From: an uncultured Bacteroidales bacterium
GTDB lineage: Bacteria; Bacteroidota; Bacteroidia; Bacteroidales; Paludibacteraceae
NCBI GenBank assembly: GCA_946186915.1
Contig: CAMHOY010000002.1
Coordinates: forward strand, 1 to 64,000
Direction of reading: 5' to 3'
DNA: 64,000 bases
Shown here: positions 15,776 to 22,752 of the stretch, piece by piece
Layout of the letters: each line of letters opens with the position of its first letter
How positions within the stretch are numbered: the stretch's first letter is position 1
Notes under the pieces: model-generated
Told to the model about the DNA's origin: nothing
The model's input: only the letters and a program-made list of their open reading frames with translations
The model's database searches: none
Translations under genes and position numbers: made by a program

Positions 15776-17079
15776 TAATGTCTGCGTCCGCTCATCTGTT
15801 GCACTTTGCGCATCATCTTTGATGTCTGCTCGAATTGTTTGAGAAAACGATTGAGCGCTACGATATCTACACCCGCCCCTTTTGCGATGCGGTTCTTGCG
15901 ACTTCCGTTAAGCAGGCTCGGGTTAGCACGCTCCGCCGGCGTCATGGAATTAATCATCGCTTCAATGGGTTTGAAGGCATCGTCACTCACCTCTACGCCT
16001 TTCAACGCTTTGTCCATACCCGGAATCATACCCATCAGATCCTTCATAGACCCCATCTTCTTGATTTGGTTTAATTGTCCGATGAAATCGTTGAAATCGA
16101 ATTGGTTCTTAGCAATTTTCTTTGATATACGCCGAGCTTCGGCTTCATCATATTGCTCTTGTGCGCGTTCTACAAGAGAAACAACGTCACCCATACCAAG
16201 AATTCTATCGGCCATACGAGAGGGATGGAACACATCAAGCGCCTCCATCTTCTCGCCGGTTCCGATAAACTTTATCGGTTTGTTTACGACCGATCGGATA
16301 CTCAGTGCTGCACCACCGCGTGCATCACCGTCTAATTTCGTGAGAACTACACCATCAAAATCCAGACGGTCGTTAAACTCCTTAGCGGTGTTCACTGCGT
16401 CTTGACCTGTCATGGCATCTACGACGAACAAGGTTTCAGACGGCTGGATAGCCTCTTTGATAGCCGCTATCTCTGTCATCATCTGTTCGTCCACTGCCAA
16501 ACGGCCAGCTGTATCTACAATCACTACGTCATAGCCGAATTTCCTGGCCTCAGTAATTGCGTCTTGCGCTTTCTTAACAGGGTTGGATTCGCTTTCTCCC
16601 GTGTATACTTTTGCGTTTATTTGCTCTCCGAGTACGCGAAGTTGCTCTATAGCAGCCGGACGATAGACGTCGCATGCCACGAGCATTACTTTTTTATTTT
16701 TCTTTGTTTGTAAATAATTCGCCAGCTTGGACGCAAAAGTAGTTTTACCACTACCTTGTAGACCCGCCATGAGGATGACCGCAGGCGAGCCTTTCAAGTT
16801 AATCTCTTGGGTTTCGCCACCCATCAACTCCGCCAACTCGTCATGGGTAATCTTCACCATCAACTGTCCCGGACGAACGGCCGTAATGACATTTTGACCG
16901 AGGGCTTTCTCCTTGACCTGATCAGTGAACTGCTTTGCTGTTTTGTAGTTCACATCGGCCTCCAACAGGGCTTTGCGGATATCTTTGACGGTCTCCGCGA
17001 TATTAATCTCGGTGATACGTCCTTCGCCTTTGAGAATTTTAAATGAGCGTTCTAATCTTTCTGATAAATTATCGAACAT
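15775..17079 (-). CDS. ffh: Signal recognition particle protein
   Basis: A 434-residue SRP54/Ffh GTPase. It has an N-terminal four-helix domain and a G domain with P-loop GLQGSGKTTFASKLA, VDTAGRLAVDEQMM and TKLDGDARGGAAL. The C-terminal Met-rich M domain (about 295-434) ends in MRKVQQMSGRRH. It binds 4.5S RNA and signal peptides and delivers ribosomes to FtsY. Its promoter is divergent from and adjacent to the tRNA-Gly/rnpB promoter, so two essential RNP systems share one control region. The leader is about 70 nt. Confidence 0.96.
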   Translation of the reverse strand: MFDNLSERLERSFKILKGEGRITEINIAETVKDIRKALLEADVNYKTAKQFTDQVKEKALGQNVITAVRPGQLMVKITHDELAELMGGETQEINLKGSPAVILMAGLQGSGKTTFASKLANYLQTKKNKKVMLVACDVYRPAAIEQLRVLGEQINAKVYTGESESNPVKKAQDAITEARKFGYDVVIVDTAGRLAVDEQMMTEIAAIKEAIQPSETLFVVDAMTGQDAVNTAKEFNDRLDFDGVVLTKLDGDARGGAALSIRSVVNKPIKFIGTGEKMEALDVFHPSRMADRILGMGDVVSLVERAQEQYDEAEARRISKKIAKNQFDFNDFIGQLNQIKKMGSMKDLMGMIPGMDKALKGVEVSDDAFKPIEAMINSMTPAERANPSLLNGSRKNRIAKGAGVDIVALNRFLKQFEQTSKMMRKVQQMSGRRH

Positions 17080-17150
17080 ATATATATAATAGAGTGTTTA
17101 AATTTACGGGTTAGAAATTATGATTTAGCCATATAATCTAAAATCGGCCA

Positions 17151-17182
17151 CAAAAGTAGTAAAAAAAAATCAAATATGCAAA
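17151..17182 (-). promoter_or_regulatory. Promoter of ffh
   Basis: Minus strand: TTTG (17179-17182), 20 nt, TACTTTTG (17151-17158). Its -33 element forms one arm of a palindrome (TGCAAAT-AA-ATTTGCA) whose other arm holds the -33 element of the rnpB-side promoter. Confidence 0.8.
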
Positions 17183-17186
17183 TAAA

Positions 17187-17218
17187 TTTGCACAATTCAA
17201 AAAAAAGTAGTACTTTTG
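17187..17218 (+). promoter_or_regulatory. Promoter of the tRNA-Gly/rnpB transcript
   Basis: TTTG (17187-17190), 20 nt, TACTTTTG (17211-17218). The transcript should begin about 15 nt before the tRNA. The -33 segment TTTGCACAATTC is identical to that of the GT2 gene promoter at 45694. Confidence 0.8.
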
Positions 17219-17236
17219 TAGCCGATTTTGAAAAAT

Positions 17237-17310
17237 GCGGTGTTAGCACATCGGTAGTGCATCGGCTTCCCAAGCCGAGGAGGCGGGTTCGATTCCCGTA
17301 CACCGCTCCA
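17237..17310 (+). tRNA. tRNA-Gly (anticodon CCC)
   Basis: A full cloverleaf: acceptor GCGGTGT/ACACCGC, D arm GCAC/GTGC, anticodon stem TCGGC/GCCGA with loop TTCCCAA (anticodon CCC) and T loop TTCGATT. The discriminator base is T and CCA is encoded (17308-17310). The next base, 17311, is the first base of the rnpB P1 helix, so there is no spacer between the two RNAs. Confidence 0.95.
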
Positions 17311-17596
17311 AGCAGGCCGGTCTATCGCGCCGAAAGGTGAGGAAAGTCCGGGCAGCACAGAGCACCGCAGCGGTTAATGGCCGTCAGGCAGAAATGTTTG
17401 GTCACTGCTACAGAGACGAGTCGCCTTCGGGCGGGTGAAACGAGCACACTGCGGGCTGCAATTCCATGTAAACCGATGTTTGAGCGTTGCTCGCGCGAGT
17501 CGGAGGGTAGGAAGCGAGAGAAGCCCGTGGTAACACGTGACTCGAGATTAATGATAGACACCCGCAAGGGTACAGAACCCGGCTTACAGGCCTGCT
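17311..17596 (+). ncRNA. rnpB: RNase P RNA (class A)
   Basis: The catalytic RNA that removes tRNA 5' leaders. It has the hallmark GAGGAAAGTCCGGGC near the 5' end, the GGTGAAACG segment in the middle and ACAGAACCCGGCTTA near the 3' end. The P1 helix is AGCAGGCC (17311-17318) paired with GGCCTGCT (17589-17596), which fixes both ends and a length of 286 nt, on the short side for type A. It directly follows the encoded CCA of tRNA-Gly, so one transcript carries both the enzyme RNA and a substrate at its 5' side. Confidence 0.95.
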
Positions 17597-17610
17597 TCCC
17601 TTTCTAGGGA
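17597..17610 (+). terminator. Weak hairpin after rnpB
   Basis: TCCCT-TTCT-AGGGA followed by only TTTC. It could be a weak terminator or a 3'-end processing signal. The yihY-like gene starts 29 nt later without a promoter of its own that I can see, so read-through is likely. Confidence 0.35.
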
Positions 17611-17638
17611 TTTCAAAAAAGACTCTTGGATAACAACC

Positions 17639-18952
17639 ATGAAGAAAATTTCCCAAATATCCGGATTTGTGCGCTACGACATGTGGCGGAGGACATCTAC
17701 GGAGATAGATAGCTGGTACAAACGTCTGGGATACATGGTAATACGTACTATCGCGTTAGTAGTACGCGGTTTCACAAGCAAAAATCTCAACGATCAAGCC
17801 AAAGCTCTCACCTACTCTCTTATTTTCGCTGTTGTACCTATTTTAGCTATGGTCGTAGCTGTAGCCAAGGGGTTTGGCGTCGCCGATGTAATTGAGCAAC
17901 AACTCAATGCATCGTTTCTCGGCGGGACAAATATGGTACCCACTATCATGGCAATGGTGGATCGCTATTTAGAGACTGCACAAGGCGGCTTATTTATTGG
18001 AATAGGAATTATAATACTCTTGTGGGCCATTTATTCTTTCTTTCAATCCGTAGAAACGGCCTTCAATCGTATATGGAATGTGAAAAAGTCGCGTTCTATA
18101 CTTCGTCAAGTGACCACCTATATTGCTATCGTGGTCTTAATTCCTGTGCTAATCGTTTGTTCGGCGGGTTTGAATATTTTTGTTCATTCAGCAGTAGAGA
18201 ATGCCGTTCATCTCGAAGCATTACATGAATCTTTGCATACGAGCGGAGTAAAATTTCTGCAGTTTATAATCTGCTGGCTGCTATTCACCATCATGTACGT
18301 AGCCATTCCAAACACAAAAGTGCGTTTTCTGCCGGCTGTTATACCCGGTGTTTTGATGGGTACGTTGTTCCAATTACTCCAGATGTTATCCGTCTATCTG
18401 ATAGCGCTCCTTGGTCGCACAAGTATTGTATATGGAGCGTTCGCATCTATCCCGATTCTTATGACCTGGTTGCAATGGACGAGTCTGCTTATTCTGATTG
18501 GTGCGGAGATGAGTTACGCCATCCAGAACAACGAAGAGTTTGAGTACGAACAGGACTTGAATGTGATGTCCCGCCGCTACAAAGACTTCATCATGTTATA
18601 CCTTTTATCTACAATAATTAGGCGTTTTGAGAACGACGAAGAACCCCTAACAGCACATCAACTTGCTATTCGCGATCATTTACCCATTCGTGTAGTCAAT
18701 CAGTTGTTGGGCAGAATGGTAGAGACAGGCTTGGTAAGAGAGGTTTATCATGAGGAAGAAGAGAAGAGTTATCAGCCTGCACTTGATACCCACAAGATTA
18801 GTATAGGGATGGTACTCGACCGTATTGATGCTCAAGGTGCAGAAGAATTTCTCACCTCACCTACCCCGGAGATGCAAGCTTTCTGGGAAAGGTATGTCGA
18901 AGTGAAAAAAAAGCATACTACGTTGAATGATATTTTAATAACTGATATATGA
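17639..18952 (+). CDS. YihY/BrkB-family inner-membrane protein
   Basis: A 437-residue membrane protein of the YihY/UPF0761 family (often mislabelled ribonuclease BN). It has six hydrophobic segments, starting with AKALTYSLIFAVVPILAMVVAVAKGF, and conserved stretches such as FFQSVETAFNRIWNVKKSRS and YGAFASIPILMTWLQWTSLLILIGAEM. A C-terminal cytoplasmic region (about 330-437) looks like a winged-helix module (LTAHQLAIRDHLPIRVVNQLLGRMVETGLV), common in Bacteroidetes members. The physiological role is unsettled. It lies just after rnpB and overlaps the amylase gene by 4 nt (ATGA). Confidence 0.88.
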   Translation: MKKISQISGFVRYDMWRRTSTEIDSWYKRLGYMVIRTIALVVRGFTSKNLNDQAKALTYSLIFAVVPILAMVVAVAKGFGVADVIEQQLNASFLGGTNMVPTIMAMVDRYLETAQGGLFIGIGIIILLWAIYSFFQSVETAFNRIWNVKKSRSILRQVTTYIAIVVLIPVLIVCSAGLNIFVHSAVENAVHLEALHESLHTSGVKFLQFIICWLLFTIMYVAIPNTKVRFLPAVIPGVLMGTLFQLLQMLSVYLIALLGRTSIVYGAFASIPILMTWLQWTSLLILIGAEMSYAIQNNEEFEYEQDLNVMSRRYKDFIMLYLLSTIIRRFENDEEPLTAHQLAIRDHLPIRVVNQLLGRMVETGLVREVYHEEEEKSYQPALDTHKISIGMVLDRIDAQGAEEFLTSPTPEMQAFWERYVEVKKKHTTLNDILITDI

Positions 18953-20799
18953 AAAAACACCATTTTGTATTCGCCGCCGTGCTGATGATGAGTCAGTTCG
19001 TTCTTGCGGCTCCGAAGATTCAACAAGTAGAACCTCTTAGTTGGTGGACGAACATGAATATGCCGCTCACTGTGATGTTCCATGGCCAGGATTTGCAGGA
19101 CGCCCAAGTGAGCGTTCAGCAGATTGTTAACGGCAAAGTAATGCGTGGAGAGTGTTTAGGCCTCGTTCCTCGCGGACAACACAACGCGGAGAGTCCGAAT
19201 TACCTGTTCGTGGACTTTGGTGTATTCCACCCCGGTACCTATCGCATTACCCTCAAGAAAGGCAAAAAGAAAGCGATGTATGACTATGTCATAAACGAAC
19301 GTAAGGCTGGTAGCCGTGAGCGCAAGAGTTTCGACGCTTCGGATGTCGTTTACCTGATTATGAGTGACCGTTTTGTGGATGGCGACGAGAGTAATAACAG
19401 CACTCCGAATACCAAAGAGAAAGCAAACAAGGCGGATGTGAATGGTCGTTGGGGCGGTGACATACAAGGAATCATCAATTCGTTTGACCATATTGTCAAA
19501 TTAGGTTGTACAGCTATCTGGCCGACTCCAATGCTTGGCGACGATGAGGCAGCATGGAGTTATCACGGCTATGCGTGCTCGGACTATTATCACATCGATC
19601 CGCGTTATGGAAGCAATACTTTATACGCGCAGATGGTACAACAAGCTCACGCAAAGGGATTGAAGATCCTCATGGATATGGTTCCGAACCATTGCGGTGC
19701 GGCGCACTGGTGGATGAGCGACCTTCCTTACCATAATTGGATCAATCAGTTTGACCAGTTCACCAACACCAATAACTGCTTCACCGCCAACTATGACATC
19801 AATGCCTCGGAGTATGACCGTCAGCTTTCTAACCGCGGTTGGTTCGATCATCCGATGCCGGATATGAATCTTGAAAACCCTGACCTGCTGAAATACTTCC
19901 AACAATGGGCCATCTGGTGGGTAGAGTTTGCTGACTTAGACGGTTTGCGCGTAGATACGTACCCGTATATTGAGAAGATTCCCGCCAGCCAATGGCTCAA
20001 GGCTATTCGCGATGAATATCCGAATATCAATATAGTCGGTGAGTGCTGGACTCGTCCTGCGCCCGCAGTCGCCTACTGGCAGAGCGGCGCGAAGAACTTC
20101 GACGGTTTCGATTCGAACCTGCCTACTGTGATGGACTTCCCCGTAGAAGAGGCTATCCGTCAAGCACTTGAGAACGATGGCAGCGGATGGGGTAATGGCT
20201 TGACACGCGTTTACGATGCCATGACGATGGATTACATGTACGCCGACGTGAATAAGTTGTTGACCTTCCTCGGCAACCATGACATGGCGCGCATCACCGA
20301 TATCGTCAAGGATAAAGACCCTCGCCGTGTGAAGTTGGCGAACGTGCTTTTGGCAACCATGCGTGGCATTCCGCAGTTATTGTACGGCGATGAATACGCG
20401 TTGACAGCTAAGGGCGATCCGAATAACCACTCCCTACTCCGCGTTCCACTGCCGCAGGGCGACGAGGTAACACCGGCCATGAAAGATATGTACGACTTCC
20501 AGAGCAAACTTTATACCTGGCGTAAGAATGAACCCGTGCTGCATTTCGGTCGTACAATGCATTTCCTTGCGCGCAATAACACCTACGCGTTCTTCCGTTA
20601 TAATGACAAGGAGGCAGTGTTCGTATTTGCCAATGCAGCGGAACAACCGCGTACTATTCCGACGGAGACCTATGCCGAGATCCTTGGAAAATATAATGCC
20701 AAAGGTATTAACCCGCTGACAGGCGAAACGGTTGACCTCAACCGTACGGATATCGAAGTGCCTGCATTGGCTACACTGATTGTTAAGCTGAAGAAATAA
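18949..20799 (+). CDS. Secreted or periplasmic GH13 alpha-amylase family enzyme
   Basis: A 616-residue glycoside hydrolase. It has a signal peptide (MKKHHFVFAAVLMMSQFVLA), an N-terminal beta domain resembling the cyclomaltodextrinase N domain (21-115), then a (beta/alpha)8 barrel. Catalytic residues are visible: the nucleophile Asp about 337 in DGLRVDTYPYI, the acid/base Glu about 365 in VGECWTRP and the third Asp about 445 in FLGNHDMARI. A C-terminal beta domain ends the protein. It probably hydrolyses maltooligosaccharides or pullulan, as SusA-like neopullulanases do. No SusC/D pair lies nearby, so it is not in a classic utilisation locus. It is translationally coupled to the yihY-like gene. 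Confidence 0.92.
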   Translation: MKKHHFVFAAVLMMSQFVLAAPKIQQVEPLSWWTNMNMPLTVMFHGQDLQDAQVSVQQIVNGKVMRGECLGLVPRGQHNAESPNYLFVDFGVFHPGTYRITLKKGKKKAMYDYVINERKAGSRERKSFDASDVVYLIMSDRFVDGDESNNSTPNTKEKANKADVNGRWGGDIQGIINSFDHIVKLGCTAIWPTPMLGDDEAAWSYHGYACSDYYHIDPRYGSNTLYAQMVQQAHAKGLKILMDMVPNHCGAAHWWMSDLPYHNWINQFDQFTNTNNCFTANYDINASEYDRQLSNRGWFDHPMPDMNLENPDLLKYFQQWAIWWVEFADLDGLRVDTYPYIEKIPASQWLKAIRDEYPNINIVGECWTRPAPAVAYWQSGAKNFDGFDSNLPTVMDFPVEEAIRQALENDGSGWGNGLTRVYDAMTMDYMYADVNKLLTFLGNHDMARITDIVKDKDPRRVKLANVLLATMRGIPQLLYGDEYALTAKGDPNNHSLLRVPLPQGDEVTPAMKDMYDFQSKLYTWRKNEPVLHFGRTMHFLARNNTYAFFRYNDKEAVFVFANAAEQPRTIPTETYAEILGKYNAKGINPLTGETVDLNRTDIEVPALATLIVKLKK

Positions 20800-20804
20800 C
20801 GAGT

Positions 20805-20836
20805 TAACGAATGAAGGAATTAACGAGTGAAGGAAT
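20805..20836. repeat. 16-nt tandem repeat over the start of the CWC gene
   Basis: TAACGAATGAAGGAAT (20805-20820) is followed directly by TAACGAGTGAAGGAAT (20821-20836), with one mismatch. The start codon of the downstream small gene lies inside the first unit. Confidence 0.7.
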
Positions 20837-21011
20837 AGCAAAAGTGTGCCCACGATGCGGGGCACATTTTGTTTGCCATCATAAAAATCCTGCTATCTGT
20901 CAGTGTGCAGGGATTAACTTAAATGAAAATGCGCGCGCTTATCTGCGCACGCATTATACGGATTGTCTATGTAGGGCTTGCCTACTTGAGGTGGCTCGCG
21001 AAATGCAATAG
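20811..21011 (+). CDS. Small cysteine-rich CWC-type protein
   Basis: A 66-residue protein with the spacing CPRCGAHFVC...ICQC...CLCRACL, which matches the cysteine-rich CWC family. It probably folds around Zn; the function is unknown. The start codon sits inside a 16-nt tandem repeat, so the N-terminal MKELTSEGI is likely repeat-derived and the conserved part begins at the first Cys pair. It lies 11 nt after the amylase. The 3' end overlaps the convergent btuF-like gene by 30 bp. Confidence 0.8.
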   Translation: MKELTSEGIAKVCPRCGAHFVCHHKNPAICQCAGINLNENARAYLRTHYTDCLCRACLLEVAREMQ

Positions 21012-22007
21012 ACTATCGGGGGCGTTATTCAGGATATGAATAACGTCCTCGAGCATTTCTTCGGGGTGTACTACCCCACGCTCCCAGAAATTATTTGCTC
21101 CGCCAGGCTTGATTTGCTTGCGCCAATTATAGACACGTCCTGACTGATAGGCCTTAAACCACGTGTGTTTCTCGTCCATCTCTGCTAGTTCTGCCATGTT
21201 GTTACCGCCAGCACCAACCCATACGTCGGCGTCATGAAAATAACGCAGCGTCTCTTCGATAGTCAACGGAATGGATGTCTCGCGTTCGTCATCAAAGAAC
21301 GGATAGTCCGCGCCTGCATCCTTGAAGAGATAAGCCAAGTAGTTCTTGCCGGAAGGGACATACCATGTACCACGGAAATTATTACCACTCATAATTTTCG
21401 TGGATTTGAGATTTGAGATCTGAGATTTGAGAATTATATATTGTGTTTCCACCTTTTGAAAGATGGAATCGGCTTCGTGCAGTTTGCCGGTAAGGGCGCC
21501 GAGGACACGGATCCACTCCGCACGCGCCAAGGGTGAACCTTCCTGCCATTCGTTGATATAGATGGTGCGTACGCCAAGTTTCTCCAAACGAGTGGCCTCC
21601 AGATTGTCATACTGACCATAGTTGACGGCTAATAAGGCATCCAATCCCGCTTGGAGCGTTCGCTCAGCACTTGGTTTCATGGAGTCTCCAAGATCAACCT
21701 CATCACCTTTGACGGGCGTGTAGATGAGTTCGGGATTGCATACAGCTACCAAGCAATCCATAGCATCCAATGCATAGATAAATCCCACCTGCACGGTACT
21801 CATTGTACCGAGTCGATGCAACGGTTCTTGGACACAAATGCGCTGGTAAGGATGGAACACTTCTACCACTACTCCAGTGTCCGTCTCCGTGATTTGAAAG
21901 CCCGTGGCATACTTATTTCCTACAGGAATACTACTCTGCTCTACGGACTGTTTGGCACAGCCCGCAAAGCAAAGCAGCAATCCTAATATCGGTAATAAAC
22001 GTCTCAT
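20982..22007 (-). CDS. BtuF-like ABC substrate-binding lipoprotein
   Basis: A 341-residue periplasmic-binding protein of the class III (BtuF/FepB) type. The lipobox is LLCFAGC (Cys about 17). Family features include RLGTMSTVQVGFIYAL, YDNLEATRLEKLGVRTIYI and a C-terminal HPEEMLEDVI. It should deliver cobalamin to an inner-membrane BtuCD encoded elsewhere. It is the last gene of the riboswitch-led operon, with a 1-nt TAATG junction to the DUF4465 gene. Four GATTTGA-type heptamers in frame encode KSQISNLKS in the linker helix between the lobes. That segment is absent from what I know of the family. Confidence 0.9.
   Translation of the reverse strand: MRRLLPILGLLLCFAGCAKQSVEQSSIPVGNKYATGFQITETDTGVVVEVFHPYQRICVQEPLHRLGTMSTVQVGFIYALDAMDCLVAVCNPELIYTPVKGDEVDLGDSMKPSAERTLQAGLDALLAVNYGQYDNLEATRLEKLGVRTIYINEWQEGSPLARAEWIRVLGALTGKLHEADSIFQKVETQYIILKSQISNLKSTKIMSGNNFRGTWYVPSGKNYLAYLFKDAGADYPFFDDERETSIPLTIEETLRYFHDADVWVGAGGNNMAELAEMDEKHTWFKAYQSGRVYNWRKQIKPGGANNFWERGVVHPEEMLEDVIHILNNAPDSLLHFASHLK
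21403..21430. repeat. Four 7-nt repeats inside the btuF-like gene
   Basis: Plus-strand units GATTTGA, GATTTGA, GATCTGA, GATTTGA. On the coding strand they read CAAATCTCAAATC and encode the core of LKSQISNLKS. The same unit recurs in korA and, degenerate, in btuB. Confidence 0.85.
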
Positions 22008-22696
22008 TAACGCTTAGCGCCAAGGTCGTCGAATGCGAAATAAGCCGGCGTATTTAAATATCCATAAGATGTGCGGCTACCTGTTAGACCGAAAAACAGA
22101 CCATCAATTTCACCAAGCTTACTAAGATCAACATACGTCCAGTCCTTTACGACCTCAGTATCTTTTGCCAAATAGAAGTCAACCTTTCCGGTAGGCTTAT
22201 TATTTTTCACTCCGACAATAGTCAATAAGAACCAATCTCCTTGAGCAAAAGGTTTCTCATAGGCATCACCTTTTGTAATAGACTCATACGCATAAATAGA
22301 GTTCGTTACATAGAAACCTGGCACTGTAGCAGGTTGTTTCAGTTTGATGGTATCCAATCCATAAAAGTCCAGATTCCATACCACATAGTTTTTACCTGTA
22401 TGCGCTCCTCCTACAGCAGACTTCCATGCATCATTCCAATCTTTAAAATTAGTATCAGTATGGTTCGATACCACATTGCAGGAATAGTAAGCACTAGACG
22501 GCTGTGCATCCTGTTTGAAAATAAAATTGCCGCTCTGGAAAACTCCGGTAGTGTCCAATTTAAATTCGCTATTAACCTCTTTAGGACTAATAGCAGCCTC
22601 TTCAAAAGTAGCCACGAATGTGTCTACCGCCTCGTTTTGGTTACAAGCAGCAAAGGTCAGTGCCAGAGCTGCTACGAAAAGAATTTGTTTTTTCAT
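22007..22696 (-). CDS. DUF4465-type surface lipoprotein (candidate B12-binding, BtuH-like)
   Basis: A 229-residue lipoprotein (lipobox LTFAACNQ, Cys about 18) with a single DUF4465-like domain: motifs SGNFIFKQDAQPSSAYYSC, VPGFYVTNSIYAY and VDLSKLGEIDGLFFGLTGS. From memory, Bacteroides BtuH proteins that bind cobalamin at the cell surface belong to this kind of family. The operon position between a BtuG-like protein and BtuF supports a B12 role; direct binding is inferred. The start codon is followed by a normal signal peptide. There is a 56-nt gap to the upstream gene, containing AT-rich sequence. Confidence 0.82.
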   Translation of the reverse strand: MKKQILFVAALALTFAACNQNEAVDTFVATFEEAAISPKEVNSEFKLDTTGVFQSGNFIFKQDAQPSSAYYSCNVVSNHTDTNFKDWNDAWKSAVGGAHTGKNYVVWNLDFYGLDTIKLKQPATVPGFYVTNSIYAYESITKGDAYEKPFAQGDWFLLTIVGVKNNKPTGKVDFYLAKDTEVVKDWTYVDLSKLGEIDGLFFGLTGSRTSYGYLNTPAYFAFDDLGAKR

Positions 22697-22752
22697 TTTG
22701 TTTGTTGTTTTAAATTGTTAATAAATAATGTTAATTATAAGTGTTATTGGCA

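Noticed and set aside
17118-17656. Four ORFs (17118-17303, 17322-17567, 17377-17607, 17408-17656) across the tRNA/rnpB region
   Set aside because: They lie in structured RNA genes; the tRNA fold and RNase P signature explain the sequence.
21403-21430. CRISPR-like array
   Set aside because: The units are 7 nt without spacers, in a coding frame; no cas genes are in the window.
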